Origin: Drechslerella dactyloides
Taxonomy: Eukaryota > Ascomycota > Orbiliomycetes > Orbiliales > Orbiliaceae
Direction of reading: 5' to 3'
NCBI GenBank assembly: GCA_020064725.1
Contig: JAGTWJ010000001.1
Coordinates: 5,890,001 to 5,954,000 of the forward strand
DNA: 64,000 nt
Both the position numbers and the translations under genes were made by a program. The stretch's first letter is position 1, and every line of letters begins with the position of its first letter. Of this stretch, positions 1 through 11,910 are shown piece after piece. Below the pieces are notes generated by a model, which worked only from the letters and a program-made list of their open reading frames with translations, made no database searches and was not told where the DNA came from.

Positions 1-1219
1 CGGGGGCATCAGTTTACAATGACTCGTCGCCGCGGATCGGGTTTGTGTCGGCGGGGTATATGGACGTGTTTCTGGGCGCGGCGCGGGTGCTGCGGATTAA
101 CTTTGCTGATTTCCCCGGCGGCCAGCAGATTGGCGAGCGGGAGTTTGGGACTACGGTTCTTGCGGCGGATGTCGACGGGGACGGGGTTGAGGACGTGGTG
201 CTCGGGTTGCCGTTTGCGGACGGGGACCGGGCCGGGTGTGGCGTGCAGCTTGCGGAGGGGGAGGTTGTCGTCGTCAAAGTCGGCGCGCTGCTGCAGGCTG
301 CTACGACTTCATGCTGCAAGAACGGATGCACGCGCGCGATGGACGGCGTCGTGCAGAGGGTCAAGTTGCCCGTGGAGGAGAAGCGGGACCTGGCGTGCGC
401 GCAAAGCACGTACGAGTGGTTCGGCAAGTCGCTGGTCTGGATGAATTCCAGTCGGACGCTCGGCGTCGGCGCCCCGGGGAGCCGCAAGGTGTTCTTCTAC
501 AAGTGGGATGCGCCGGCGGGCGAGATGGCGTACGTGTTTGCGATTGCCGCTGGGGACGACGTGACGAAGGGCGCCGGGTTCGGCGGGTGGGGGCTCGAGA
601 GCGGGGTTAGCCCCGCGGGGACGGAGTGGATTGCCATCGGCGTGCCGAACGACAGCAAGGCGCAGGTTGGCCATGTGCGGGTGTACACGCTCGCCGCGGG
701 CGGTCGCGAGGCCGCGCTCGTCACGCGGGTCATCAGTCGCAAGAAGGAGCGGTTCGGGAAGTTTGGGATGGTGCTCAAGAGCGATGGACAGGCGGGGCTG
801 TGGGTGGCCAGTCCCTGGGCGCATATGGAGCGCGGGGCTCTCTGGTGGGTGAATATCGGGGCCGCAGTTGACGGGAACAGCGGGCCAAAGAGCGGGGTGG
901 AGCGGAGGAAGATCCAGACGGTCTTGGTGGAGGGGAAGACGACGGTGAAGAGGGAGGTGAAAGAGGTTGTGGTTGAGGAGCTTATGGGCGGGCCGGAGCC
1001 CAATGTGAGTTTTTCCCTTATTTTGATTCACGTTCACGCTGGCTTGTGGGTGGGAGCTGATTTGTGCAGTGTCATTTTGGAGCGTCGATTGCGGTTGCGG
1101 ATATCGATGGCGACGGACGGCCGGATCTTGTTATCGGGATCCCGTTCCATGGGATGCCGCCGGGGGACGAGAATGCGCGGTTCGCGGGCGCCTTTGTGGT
1201 CTACGTCCGGGACGGGTAA
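1..1219 (+). CDS. FG-GAP (integrin-alpha-type) beta-propeller protein, 3' part
   Basis: Exons <1-1004 and 1070-1219, joined across a 65-nt intron (GTGAGT...GTGCAG). The frame is open to the window's left edge, so the N-terminus lies outside. Two FG-GAP blades with calcium-binding DxDGDG loops are visible: ADVDGDGVEDVVLGLPFAD near nt 165-225, and VADIDGDGRPDLVIGIP after the intron. A third, weaker FG/GAP signature lies near nt 410-480 (WFGKSLVW...LGVGAPGS). In fungi such blades are typical of GPI-specific phospholipase-D-like secreted proteins, where a zinc-dependent phospholipase domain precedes the propeller. That domain would be upstream of this window, so the phospholipase identity is inferred and only the propeller is seen. 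Splicing is needed because the unspliced frame runs past the last blade into unrelated sequence. Confidence 0.8.
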
Positions 1220-4064
1220 CTCGCCACCATTTACCAGACAAGTTTGGCCTCGAGACTATACCAGACCGAGGTTTGCAATCGATCGATGATATGGTATGAT
1301 ATAATGCGAGCGGACGTGCGTGCGGGGCTGCGGGGAAATTTTCAGGTTTGGGAGTTTGAGCATGTGGGATGGATTTAATAATGGCTTGAGCTTGGATGTT
1401 ACATGACGGTTTCATGAATTCGTTTGAAGCAAGGTGGATATCATATTGAAAAGGCATTGTCATACCATCAAGTTGCCGCTAATAATCAAAACGTTTGCAA
1501 TTACAAATACTGGTGCCGGTCCTCGTAGGTAACTACGTATACAACCACGCTAATCGAATGTGCGGACATCGTCTGATCTTTCGGCAGCTAGAGCTAGCAT
1601 GATGTTCGGCTCACGCGGACGGGATGATGAAGTTAGTGTTAGTACTTGTCTACGAGGATAGATTGGACGAATGCGGTGCGTTAGCACTGGATACATGCAC
1701 ATGTAGTGTGTGTCTCGCCTATCGGGCTACCGTATGTTGTATTTTCTTTGTCTCGTCTACGCTCGAGACGAGCGAGCAAGCGGGGGAGGGGCGTCCGGTG
1801 ACCTGTGCGTCGATATAAGAATAGCCGAACTGCTTGTCGACATTTTTTCCCAACCTTTTCTGTGGGAATGCGGAAGTACCGGTACATGCAATGATGGATT
1901 AATCTTCAGGCGGTATTTATCCGGGAGTCAGCTTGCTTGATGGTACAGCTATGACGGGTTAACGTTAGTTGATCTGATGGTATGAGTTTGGTTAGAGCTG
2001 CTGTAACAAATATGACGCAGATGTGCGACTGGTTTGACCTCGAAGACTTAAGACTGATAAGACTGGAGATACCGATAGCAGGGCTGCTATACCACTATTC
2101 GTATAGATATAGCTAGACTAGGCGTTGCTGCTATATTTCATGAATGCGTATACAAGTGCGATATATTACCTGGGCTGTCGCAGGTTGGCCCACGACACAA
2201 TGGTAATACGGTACTGAGATAAGATGCAAAGCTCGATTCACTGTTGAGACTGATATGATATGATAAGATACATGACAGCAGTGTAGACGGTGTGTGGGAG
2301 GTGTGGAGGGGCAGCTGCACGGCCCTGCATAGCTATCTCGAGCGATACGAAAACAAATAATCGCATCGGTCGACCCCGCGCGACGTCGACGCATCATCTC
2401 AACAGAAGCGTCGAAGGTATCACATGCGCAGAGGAGCTCGTCAAAATATTTACATTCTCGAGAACGAGAGTCAAGTAAGATTTGTTGTTGTAGAAAGCAC
2501 TTTGTTTGTGCAGGGAAGTTGCAGGTCGAAGCGAGGCAGACGCATGGATCAGGAAATTTCGAAAGCGTCGACGGCCAGATCGGGAAAGCCGGAAGCCGCA
2601 GACAACATCAACAACATCAACAACATGAACCAAAGATCCTGGAATGCGGATGCGATACATCGACGGCCGTCTGTCAACAAACATCACGACGACAAGGATC
2701 CAGATGGGGATGCACGCATTCGGTGCTCGTTATATTAACATTGCACCTCCCGACTGGGAAATAAGAGAGCGACATTGGGTAATGTCCCTCATGCGGGCCG
2801 GGGTCTCGCGAGTCACAGCAGGCCCGCGGGACGAGGGCCGGTATGTTGCGCAGTCGGACAAGAACAACAAACCGGGGACACAGGCTGACTCTGATACTTG
2901 TATGTACTCTGATAGCGGGTGGACCGGACTTTGGCGTGCGTCGAGAACCGATTCGATTGGAATCGATACGGGCAGAGACAGGATGAATCGAAGCGAGACG
3001 CATACGCTCAGATACCGTACCAGACCACGGCCCAGCTCCCAGCTTCCAGCTCCCAGGCGGGCAGGCAGATGGACAAGGGTGTCTTTGACGGCAGGGCATC
3101 GACGGCCAGCCGTTTTGTTTACACACGTCGAACCATGCATCGTCGACGCCCGTCATGCTGCATCCCCAACAGCATCGCCATATGCATCATCCACACCTGC
3201 ATCACGAATCCACATCCGGTATCAAAAGAGGCCATGTACCAGTACGCGCGCCAGGCGAGACGGCGTCACGCGTGGCCCGGCGGCGTGATTGGCCGGCTGG
3301 CGACCACGCGCCCGCCAAATTCAATTTGATTACCGCAACGGGCAATGCGGACAACAAAAACATGCGAGAAACGTAAACAAAAGGCCAGCCCGCCAGCGCA
3401 TTCTGCGGAGGCGAGCTCGCCCCGGTCCATACTAAGAGTACACCCATCCACGCCATTTTGCATTCTCGACGGGGCCCCGGCCATTCGAGGAGGCTACCGC
3501 TAGTTTCGTTTCGCAGGTTCCACCGATGAGGGCAGGCGAAGAGCGAAGGTGCCCGCTGCTGCTCTATTAATATCAATCCGGGCGCACCTCCTGCGCCAAT
3601 CTCGAGCCGACCTCTCCTGCGATGACATTATCCAGCTATCGTCCTCCTCTCCACGCTTCCCGTCGCATCGCCTGAGACCTCTCGAGATCCCGTCGCCGTC
3701 GCCTTCTATCGCCCGACTCCTGGACATTGCCGTACCTACCACCGTCGCTCAGCTTCACCGCCACCATCGCTATCGTAGATTATCTATCCATCTATCGCAT
3801 AAAAGTGCCCAGCCATTGATATTGATTGCATTGAGGGATTGCAGCTGCGCTTGAAACGGCGCTGCCCAGCTCATTGATCCGTAACGATTTACGGGGCGGC
3901 CGTGCCATTGCTCTTATTTACAGGCCGTCGTCGCATCGCTGCTTCTCCTACTTCTCATCCTCCGCATCCCGCTCGATGAGAGGTGCCAGCTGAATCAAGC
4001 ATCTGCCAATCGTCTTCCTCTCGCCCACTCGTTTTACGTTCGCGATTCATCTCGCACCCTCACA
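1220..4064. other. Intergenic region, including the UBE2S leader
   Basis: No open frame here shows a recognisable domain, and the open frames overlap on both strands with no codon bias. A CAACAT-type microrepeat lies at about 2602-2627. From about 3580 to 4064 the plus strand is pyrimidine-rich, as expected for the promoter and 5' leader of the ubiquitin-conjugating enzyme gene that follows. Confidence 0.6.
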
Positions 4065-5230
4065 ATGGTACGCGCGCGCAACCCCCATTCAACACGTCTC
4101 CACCTCGCGAGCACCGATTGACTAACGAGCGATTGCAGGCCAAGCAATTCCGCCGCCTGGCGTCCGAGCACGCCGCGATCAACTCCTCCCCGCCGCCGGA
4201 CTACATCCTCCCCGAATCCTCCCACGACGACCTCACCATCCTCGATGCGATCCTCGTCGGCCCCGTCGGCACCCCCTACGAAGCTGGCGCCTTCCGCATC
4301 AGCATCAAATGCACGGACACCTACCCGAACACCCCTCCCACCGCCAACTTTAAAACAAAAATATGGCACCCGAACGTCGACGAAAAGTCCGGCGAGGTCT
4401 GCGTCGACACGCTGAAAACCAGCTGGACGCCGACCACCACGCTGCGCGATGTCCTAGAAGTCATCCGCAGCCTGCTCATCCACCCCAACCCTTCCAGCGC
4501 CCTCAACTCGGAGGCCGGCCTACTGGCCGAGGAGGACTACCGCGCCTTCTCGCGCCAGGCCAAGCTCATGACCAAGATATACGCCGCCATCCCCGCCGAC
4601 CTGAAGAGCACAGTTAAGACCATGCGCCAGAAGGCCGACGGCGAAGCTTCCACATCGACCGCCAGCTCCCCAGCCGCGACCACACCGCCCCTACCAAAGC
4701 ACAAGAAGAACCCGTCCACGTCCTCCACCGCGTCAATCCGTCGCCCGGGGTCTTCCAGCTCGACAAAACGCGCGCAGGACGACCACCCCGCCGCCCTGGC
4801 CATCCCGCCTCGAGACGCCCACGCGGATAACGCACTCCACACGCCGACGAAGGACCACCACTCGAACCCCTACACGCCGACCCCGACGGCCGCCGCGCAC
4901 AAGGACCCAGCGGCAAGCTCGACGCGCGCGGGAAAAGAGAACGCGCGGGTCAGTCTCTCGCCGGACCGGTCTGGTTCGTCCAGCCCGCTTGGCAAACGCA
5001 CGTTCGACGAGGCGAACGAGGAAGGCAGTCTGGAGACCGACATTCGCGGGGAAGTCGACCGCAGCATGTCCCCGCCGCCGGCAAAGCGCCGCAGCGTGGA
5101 GGTTGAGCGGCCGGAGGGCCTGCTGATGGAGAAGGAGCGGCCGAAGAAGGCGCCGAAGAGCGTCGTATACTCGAAGGAGATGAAGGGGAAGGGGAAGGGG
5201 TCTGCGCCGAAGGGCTTGAAGCGGCTGTAA
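4065..5230 (+). CDS. UBE2S: Ubiquitin-conjugating enzyme E2, UBE2S-like, with long basic tail
   Basis: Exons 4065-4067 and 4139-5230, giving 364 aa. The first exon is only the ATG. The intron (GTACGC...GATTGCAG, branch site GACTAAC) separates it from GCC AAG, so the protein starts MAKQFRRLASEH. The UBC fold spans residues 4-155, with the HPN motif at 78-80 and the catalytic Cys89 in GEVCVDTL. The following LLIHPNPSSALNSEAG block matches UBE2S-type E2s, which in animals extend K11-linked chains with the APC/C. The role in this fungus is inferred. Residues 160-364 are a low-complexity Ser/Pro/Lys-rich tail ending in KGKGSAPKGLKRL. This is longer than the short basic tail of animal UBE2S, which contacts the APC/C. 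A longer reading from an upstream ATG at 3983 would translate the intron and is rejected. Confidence 0.88.
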
Positions 5231-6949
5231 CATCCAACCGACCGACCTTTCCTATCTCTCTCTCCTCTCTTCGCTTCTCTATTACTTACTTACATTACGA
5301 CCAGCTACGTGCGGTATGCACGCATGGCATCGTACGAACACTTTTTAATCAATTGCGCGTTTCCCATGATACGTGGAAGCGTGCACGCTCGATAGACCTA
5401 CTACCTCTTCCCGTCCGGTTTTCGGTTCCGGCTCGTTATCTTTCTCGTTTTGCTTGGCTTCTCTACTACTACTTCATTACCGCTCTCATGGACCCGGCGA
5501 ATTGCCTTTCTTTTCGTTTCTTTTTCGTGGTGATTGATACCCACCGGCGGCTTTTGTTCTTTCGCTGTCTTTCCGCATCGGGGTTTACACTTTGTGCACC
5601 CGACCTTGGCTCTACGCCTGCTATATTTCCTTTACGTCGTCTCACTTACTCCACCTCATCTTGTCAATTGGGAATTAGACGGGCGAGTGCGTGATGCATT
5701 TATGCATGCATGCACCCGAAAGCCGAATAGGCGCCTGTCAAGTTCACCAGTACCCTATCATCGCGGTTGATTTTTTGTGTTTTTCTGAGGTTTAACATTT
5801 TGCAGAAGTGCGGGTTACCGATTGGTGGACTGCTGCTGCACGACGGATTGATCATCCACTTTCCTTTGTCTATGCTTTTGTTCGTTTTCTAGCATGCATG
5901 CATGCCGCCTGGCTGGCTAGTACCTACTTGACATCATCCTGCTGTTTGTTTGGAGGGTGGTGGATGCTGGTGGGAAGCTTGGGCAGCGGGCGGCGACTGG
6001 CGTTCGGGGTGCTTGTTTTACGTTTTTATATGCTTTGTTGCTACGATAGTGTCGTCTAAAATATCATTGTACAATACTAATACCTAATACAATTACTGAT
6101 AACAATAACCAACAATGTAGCATGGCATAGTCGTATACGCGTGTATACTAATAGTGTAAGCTGGATGAGTATGCATCTCGATGTCGAAGTTGACGTTGGT
6201 TTGGGGTTCTGCGTTGCTGGCGGAATGCAACGGCGGCTGTAACACGGCCGATTTCAAATACGATCGTGTAAGACCGCGACAATTGGGAATCACAGCTGCA
6301 TCCAATTACAATTCACGAGCTCAGATTGCGACGAGCTTATCCAATACCCGCCAGCCAGCCAGCCAGCCAGCCAGCCACCACGATGCCCTCAGCCGCCGCC
6401 GCGACGCGACGATGATATCGATATGATAATAGCAACGATACAGCTCGGATGCCGGGTGTCGGGTAAAACACAGCCGCGAGCCCCTTTCTTTCCTTACTTG
6501 TGTCTTGTAATTGATTGTGCTGGCGCGAGAACCTGCCGGATTCATTTACCAGATATTACTGGCCGCGAACCCGTGGAATCGAATGCGAGCTAACGTAATG
6601 GTCGGTGAGATGATGGCCTGACCGACTGACGTCGCTTACCCAGCTCCCCTTTCTCAATTTATTCTTATATATACTTACTTCACCACTGCATAGACGGGTC
6701 TCTATTGCCGGTACTAGTGTACTCTTCATTCTCGATCTCACTTTTGACTTTGACGGGTCTATTGTATTCTGTATTACATTTGAGAGCGCTGTTGAGCGGC
6801 GTTTGCATCTTGGATTCCCCGACTAGCTTCGCTTATCGCGATACGGCGGACGGTACGGCACGATACGATACGATACGGTGCGGCGGATAGAGATATAACA
6901 TAACATAACGAAACGAAACGTTGCAACCAACATTGATACGGATCTAACG
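5231..6949. other. Intergenic region
   Basis: A CT-rich 3' flank of the E2 gene lies at about 5250-5290. A CCAG tetranucleotide run is at 6351-6377, and short GATAC and AACATA/GAAAC microrepeats lie at about 6865-6920, just before the transporter start. No gene is recognised. Confidence 0.6.
6351..6377. repeat. (CCAG)n microsatellite
   Basis: About seven perfect tandem CCAG units in intergenic DNA between the E2 gene and the transporter. Confidence 0.9.
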
Positions 6950-8379
6950 ATGGCGGTGACATCATCGTCGACGTCGCAGACGCGGCGGCAGATTCTGCGC
7001 ACGCTGTTCATCTCGCTGCTGCTCGACCTCGTATGTATTCATCCATCCCCATCCATCTACGTAGCTATAGCTACTTATCTACTGGTGGCATTGTGCTGAC
7101 GACGGTGATGGGATACGGTTAGCTCTCGTTCACGCTCATCCTGCCGCTGTTCCCCGCGCTGCTCGCGCACTACCAGTCCCTCGAGGCCGACTACGACCAC
7201 CCGACGCTCCTCCGCAGCACCTTTGCCCAACTAAACGCGTTCAAAGCCGCCTTCTCACGCCCGATATCCTCGCGCTTCGATGTCGTACTACTAGGCGGCG
7301 CGCTCGGCTCGCTGTTCTCCCTCTTGCAAGCGGTGGCCGCACCGGTCATCGGCGCGTTATCGGACAAATATGGCCGCCGCACAGCGCTGCTGTACTCGAT
7401 GGCGGGGAACCTGCTGTCCGTGCTCATCTGGGTGTTCGCCGTCGACTTTGCGACGTTTGTCGCGAGCCGTGTCGTCGGCGGGCTGAGCGAGGGGAACGTG
7501 CAGCTTGCCATCGCGATCGCGACGGACGTCAGCGGCGAGGAGGACCGCGGGGCGGCGCTGGCGCTTGTCGGGGTTGCGTTTAGCGTTGCGTTCACGGTGG
7601 GGCCGATGGTCGGCGCGGTGATGGCGGGGAGGAAGGTTATGCGGGAGAATCCGTTCGCGGCTGCGGCGGGCTTCTCGCTGTTTTTGCTCGTCGTCGAGAC
7701 GGTATATCTTTACTTTATGCTCCCGGAGACCAAGCCCGCTGCTGCTGCGAGCTCGGACGTCAAGGAGGATGAAGACAAGCGGTCGAACGAAGAGAAGGAG
7801 GAGAAGGAACAGTCGCTGACGCTGCTGAGCGTCACGCATTTCCTCTTCCTGCTCGTCTTCTCAGGCATGGAGTTCAGTCTAACCTTCATGACCTACGATC
7901 TCTTCTCCTTCACCTCGCGCGACAACGGCCGTCTCCTCGGCTTCGTCGGACTGACCGCATCCCTCCTCCAAGGCTCCTTCACCCGTCGCGCACCACCGCA
8001 CACCGTCGTGAAAACAGGGCTACTCTCCGCCGCCGCCGCATTCCTTCTCCTCTCCCGTATCAACACGGTGCGAATGCTGTACGTTGCCGCGTTTTTCCTC
8101 GCTGTTACATCCGCGACCGTCGTAACGGGGTTGACGGCGCTGGCGAGCCTGCGCGTCGCCAAGGGGGAACGAGGGCGGCGGTTGGGCGGGTTTCGCGGCG
8201 CGGGGCAGATCGGTCGGGCGTGTGGGCCTGTGCTTTTCTGCTCGCTGTATTGGTGGGCGGGGCGGGAGGTTGCGTATGTTGTCGGCGGGGGGAGTATGGT
8301 TGTTGTGATGGCGGTGGCGTGGGGTGGGTTGAACGCCGGGGCTGCGGCGGTGACGAGGAGGGGGAAGAAGGAGCAGTAA
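6950..8379 (+). CDS. MFS transporter, MFSD10/TETRAN-like
   Basis: Exons 6950-7030 and 7123-8379 (92-nt intron, GTATGT...GGTTAG) encode 445 aa. The first transmembrane helix is split by the intron and reads FISLLLDLLSFTLILPLFPALL when joined; this is the characteristic start of MFSD10/TETRAN and related tetracycline-efflux-like MFS proteins. The loop 2-3 signature DKYGRRTALLYS follows, then alternating hydrophobic helices in two halves. They are separated by a charged cytoplasmic loop (DVKEDEDKRSNEEKEEKEQ) around residues 260-280. The family exports organic anions and drugs in animals; the substrate here is unknown. The downstream end is a TAA after an Arg/Lys-rich tail. No neighbour suggests a specific cluster. 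Confidence 0.87.
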
Positions 8380-11300
8380 TGTTTGGACTGTGGTATTACG
8401 AGATGCTGGTGTTTGCATGTGCGTCTATAGGTGCATCACGGGTAATTGTTAGCCCCGAAGCCAGGCGCTATACGCTGTTCTACAAGATGCAACAGCTTGC
8501 GTGCATGGCGAAGCTTTGTAGTGGCGTGTGTATAGGCATTGAAGCCAGCGTATTTATATACTTGCAATGTAGAAGCATTCTAGAGATATGGCCGGCTCCA
8601 TACAGTGCCAACTTGTGGATGAATTCACTGAAACCGCAGCTATGTATCCTGGCGATACTTTGTTATCATGGGGAACGATGCATACTGGGTTGGAAGATAC
8701 AAGATAGTGCAAAGGTTTGTTTTCCAGTGACGATTCGATCTCACAGCTTAGTACATGTATGAGACTGTCTCATCGGTATCCATTCACATGCTACGCTAAA
8801 TTGTAAATTGCAACAGGTGAGACATTGGCAATCAAGTCAAGTCTAGTCGAGCTGCTGCCTGTGCTTCCGTATCATCTTATGCATGCCGGATTCAGATACA
8901 ATCCCTCCAGTAGCTTATAATCCATGCCGCCCAATACTGATAGTCGCCGGAGACACCGGTTCCAAGATTACAAGCTACAATAGAGGCGAACGCGAACTTC
9001 ATGATCCCTGATTCGCGTTCGCGCGAGATATGAATCCGGATTGGGTTCACATGAATAATATATGCATGATCAATAGCTCCGACATCAACCCTCGCATGTG
9101 CCTGCGCGACATCAGCTAGCTATCTTGCAACCTCGCATCGATGTCCTCCCGGCTAGCTAGCTGTCGCAGCTGCGCAAGGATGCGCAACAGCATCCGTTTG
9201 ATTAGCCAGTGATACAATACACTATAATATAACTCCAATCGAATCACATATCGATATGTAATGTCGCCAGACCGCGACTTTACCGTGACCAGCATCTCGT
9301 TCCGAGCCGGTTGTTTCGCCACAGCCTGCCTCGATTCAGGAGGTGTCGTGAGGGAGACAGTCGAGTCGACTGTGAATGCGACACCGATAGTGTAATATAA
9401 GTGATATCTAATCGGATCCACGGCATTGAGCGTATTGCATTGCATTTCAGCGGAACGTAGGGTGTTTTTCGATCGGTTGGCGGTTCATGGTTGTGTTATC
9501 GGTGTACGGTTTTGGGATATCGATGCGGTGCTTATATGCCGTATATATATGCTTGCTCCCTCCTTACTCCTCCTTACTTCTTTATATCCGGGCCGACATA
9601 TATGCTGCATGCAAGACTGTTGGAATATTATACGCTATATCAAAGTTTCAATATCACGAGTGTTATAGTAAAGCCCCGCCTGTCGACCGCGCAGCATGGA
9701 CAGACACATGGCATTGACAGAATTGCGACTGCACTGCTGCTCGAATCCTGCAGCGATGGAACTAGCGTGGGCAAAGGTGGGGCTGCTGGCTGGAATCAGG
9801 CAATTCTTCGAGAAGGCAGCGAGAGGCGCTTCCAGTGAAGCCGAGTCAGGTCTTGTGCCGTCCGAATGAACGTGGCGCTGGCGGTCGTGCTCGACTCGTC
9901 TCCACTCTCGCTTTATTTGCCAACATTTTTATTTCTTTAGCGATGGGTGGAAGGCATCTATTGTTCTGTGAACAATAGGAGTCGGTGTAAATTGCTCGCG
10001 TGGGGTGCACGGTGGTGGGCGTTTTTCATGGCGGCAGAAGTGAGAACGTTCGTACATGATAGCTAGTGCGGAAGTAAACTCCGTCGACGGCTGAGCGAAT
10101 CGAAGCCAAACCGGGTTGGAGGGCGGACGGCCGTCTGCATGTCTGGATCAAGGCTGTCTGTGCCATGCATGTGCTGTTCGTCAAACGCCACGGCACATCT
10201 GGCTGCATGGAACCTTCGACGCTGCTTCCTTCTCCTCGGACCGAATATTAGTCGAGTCGAATCTCGCGGTCTGCACCTATTCTGCTGCTTTGCATCCAGA
10301 TGTGTATACATTGAAGTACAAGTTTCGGTGATAAATTATAAATTAGGACAGCTAGTATGTTCGCAATCGATATCTCGCGGGATGGCGACATGGAGTTGGA
10401 AGCATGTGAGCTGGGGTCCTCTGGCTGAAGGTTTTCCAGGGGTGACGTGATCGTTAACAGCTTCCCGTTTTGAAGTTCGCCAGTGGCGATGGTCCCATGT
10501 CCGTGGGCCTTGCCTCGCTCTGCTTACAAGGCTGCGCTGTCAGGACAAAAAAATATCTCCTCGTGAGCCTCGTAGGATTGAAGTAGGAGTATTTCTAAAT
10601 ATTGCGACGCGATGGCCGTGGGAATGAAGGATATATCAACCGACGGGTTGAATCGATAGTCGTCGGCCATCCGCGACTCCTGGCTGAAGTTGTTCATGTT
10701 CCACCTCGGTGAGTCGACCGGATCGTGGACCGTCGAAAAAAACATCCATCGTGGTAAACGGCGTTTTGGGCTCAAGGCACCAGCTAGCAATCAAATCGCA
10801 GTGCACACCTGCACGCCGGCAAGCGAGGCGGCGGTGCCTTGGACGGAATACGATCTGCTCGAAACAGCATGGCGACCACTGCGACCGGGGTATTGAGACA
10901 TCCACCACGGCTATCTCTCGCGCTGGTTGGTCCGCGGTGCTACCGTGCCCATGCCTGCAGAGCTGACCTGACTCTCCGTCTTCCAGCGGCGCCATTTGCA
11001 CGTCAAGTCGACTGACGGGACGCTCTTTCTGCAAGTCTCTTTCGCTAAGGTTGAGGAGTGGATGTAAACTGGTTGGCTGAACGATACCGGATGGAACCTC
11101 GCAGCTCTGAACCCGCGAGAAACTCGCTGACAAGAAATGTCGAAGTGGAGTTTGGAGACCCGTTGACAGCCCTGCTCAAACCCCACCGTTGTTCCAAGTA
11201 GCGCAGGTAGCTGCATGATGACGGATAGACCAGCCATAACAGGAACTCGCCCCAATCTGCTTTCTCCCAATATCCACCCATCCTCGACTGGTCGGGTCCC

Positions 11301-11910
11301 CGGTAAGCTCCATTGCAGTCGCAAGTAGGAATTGGAAGCAAGTCTGCATTGCATGGCGCGGGAGCACAGTACAGTACATACAGGTACACATGCAACGTAC
11401 GGCGCCGATAATATCAGACCCTGCTATGATCTGTGTTCGCTTTAGATAATCTGTCGCCCTCCCTTTCGTGGGTGATGGATCGGGTAGATCTTTGGAGTGC
11501 TTTTTTCTTTTCTCCATTTCCCTAGCTTTCGCAGGGCACCCTTCCCTTTTGTTCCCTATATTATTCACTTTGCCTATATGACAGTCTGGGGAGGCGATAT
11601 ATCTTTCTCTTGTAGTCTGTATCGAGAGACAGTTTGATCCCAAGGTTCGGGTCGATTTTGTTTGGTTTGCGGTTCTTGTATACGAGTCGGACCGTGGATA
11701 TGGTTCTGCGTATATTTACCTGACGACTTTCTCTCCCTTGCCACCTTCCATAGGCCTTGCAGGTGTCGACACACCTCGATCTTTATGATATAGTTTGCTC
11801 GTTGACTATATCCCACTTTTTTTTTCTCTTCTTGCCCCTCTTTGAATTTCTTCCCTTCCGTCGTACCGTTCGTTCAATATTGAGGGGCTCGACAATCGAT
11901 ATATCTCAAA
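8380..11910. other. Long intergenic region
   Basis: About 3.5 kb without a supportable gene. Open frames near 10.6-11.4 kb on the minus strand exist in several overlapping frames but show no domain and no consistent splice structure. A pyrimidine-rich leader (about 11790-11870) precedes the permease start. Confidence 0.55.

Noticed and set aside
2644..3288. 214-codon plus-strand frame
   Set aside because: Equal-length frames on the opposite strand, Arg-rich random composition and no motif; likely non-coding.
10524..11395. Series of minus-strand open frames (165, 147 and 116 codons)
   Set aside because: I tried to join them as exons of one gene but found no consistent splice pattern or known domain.
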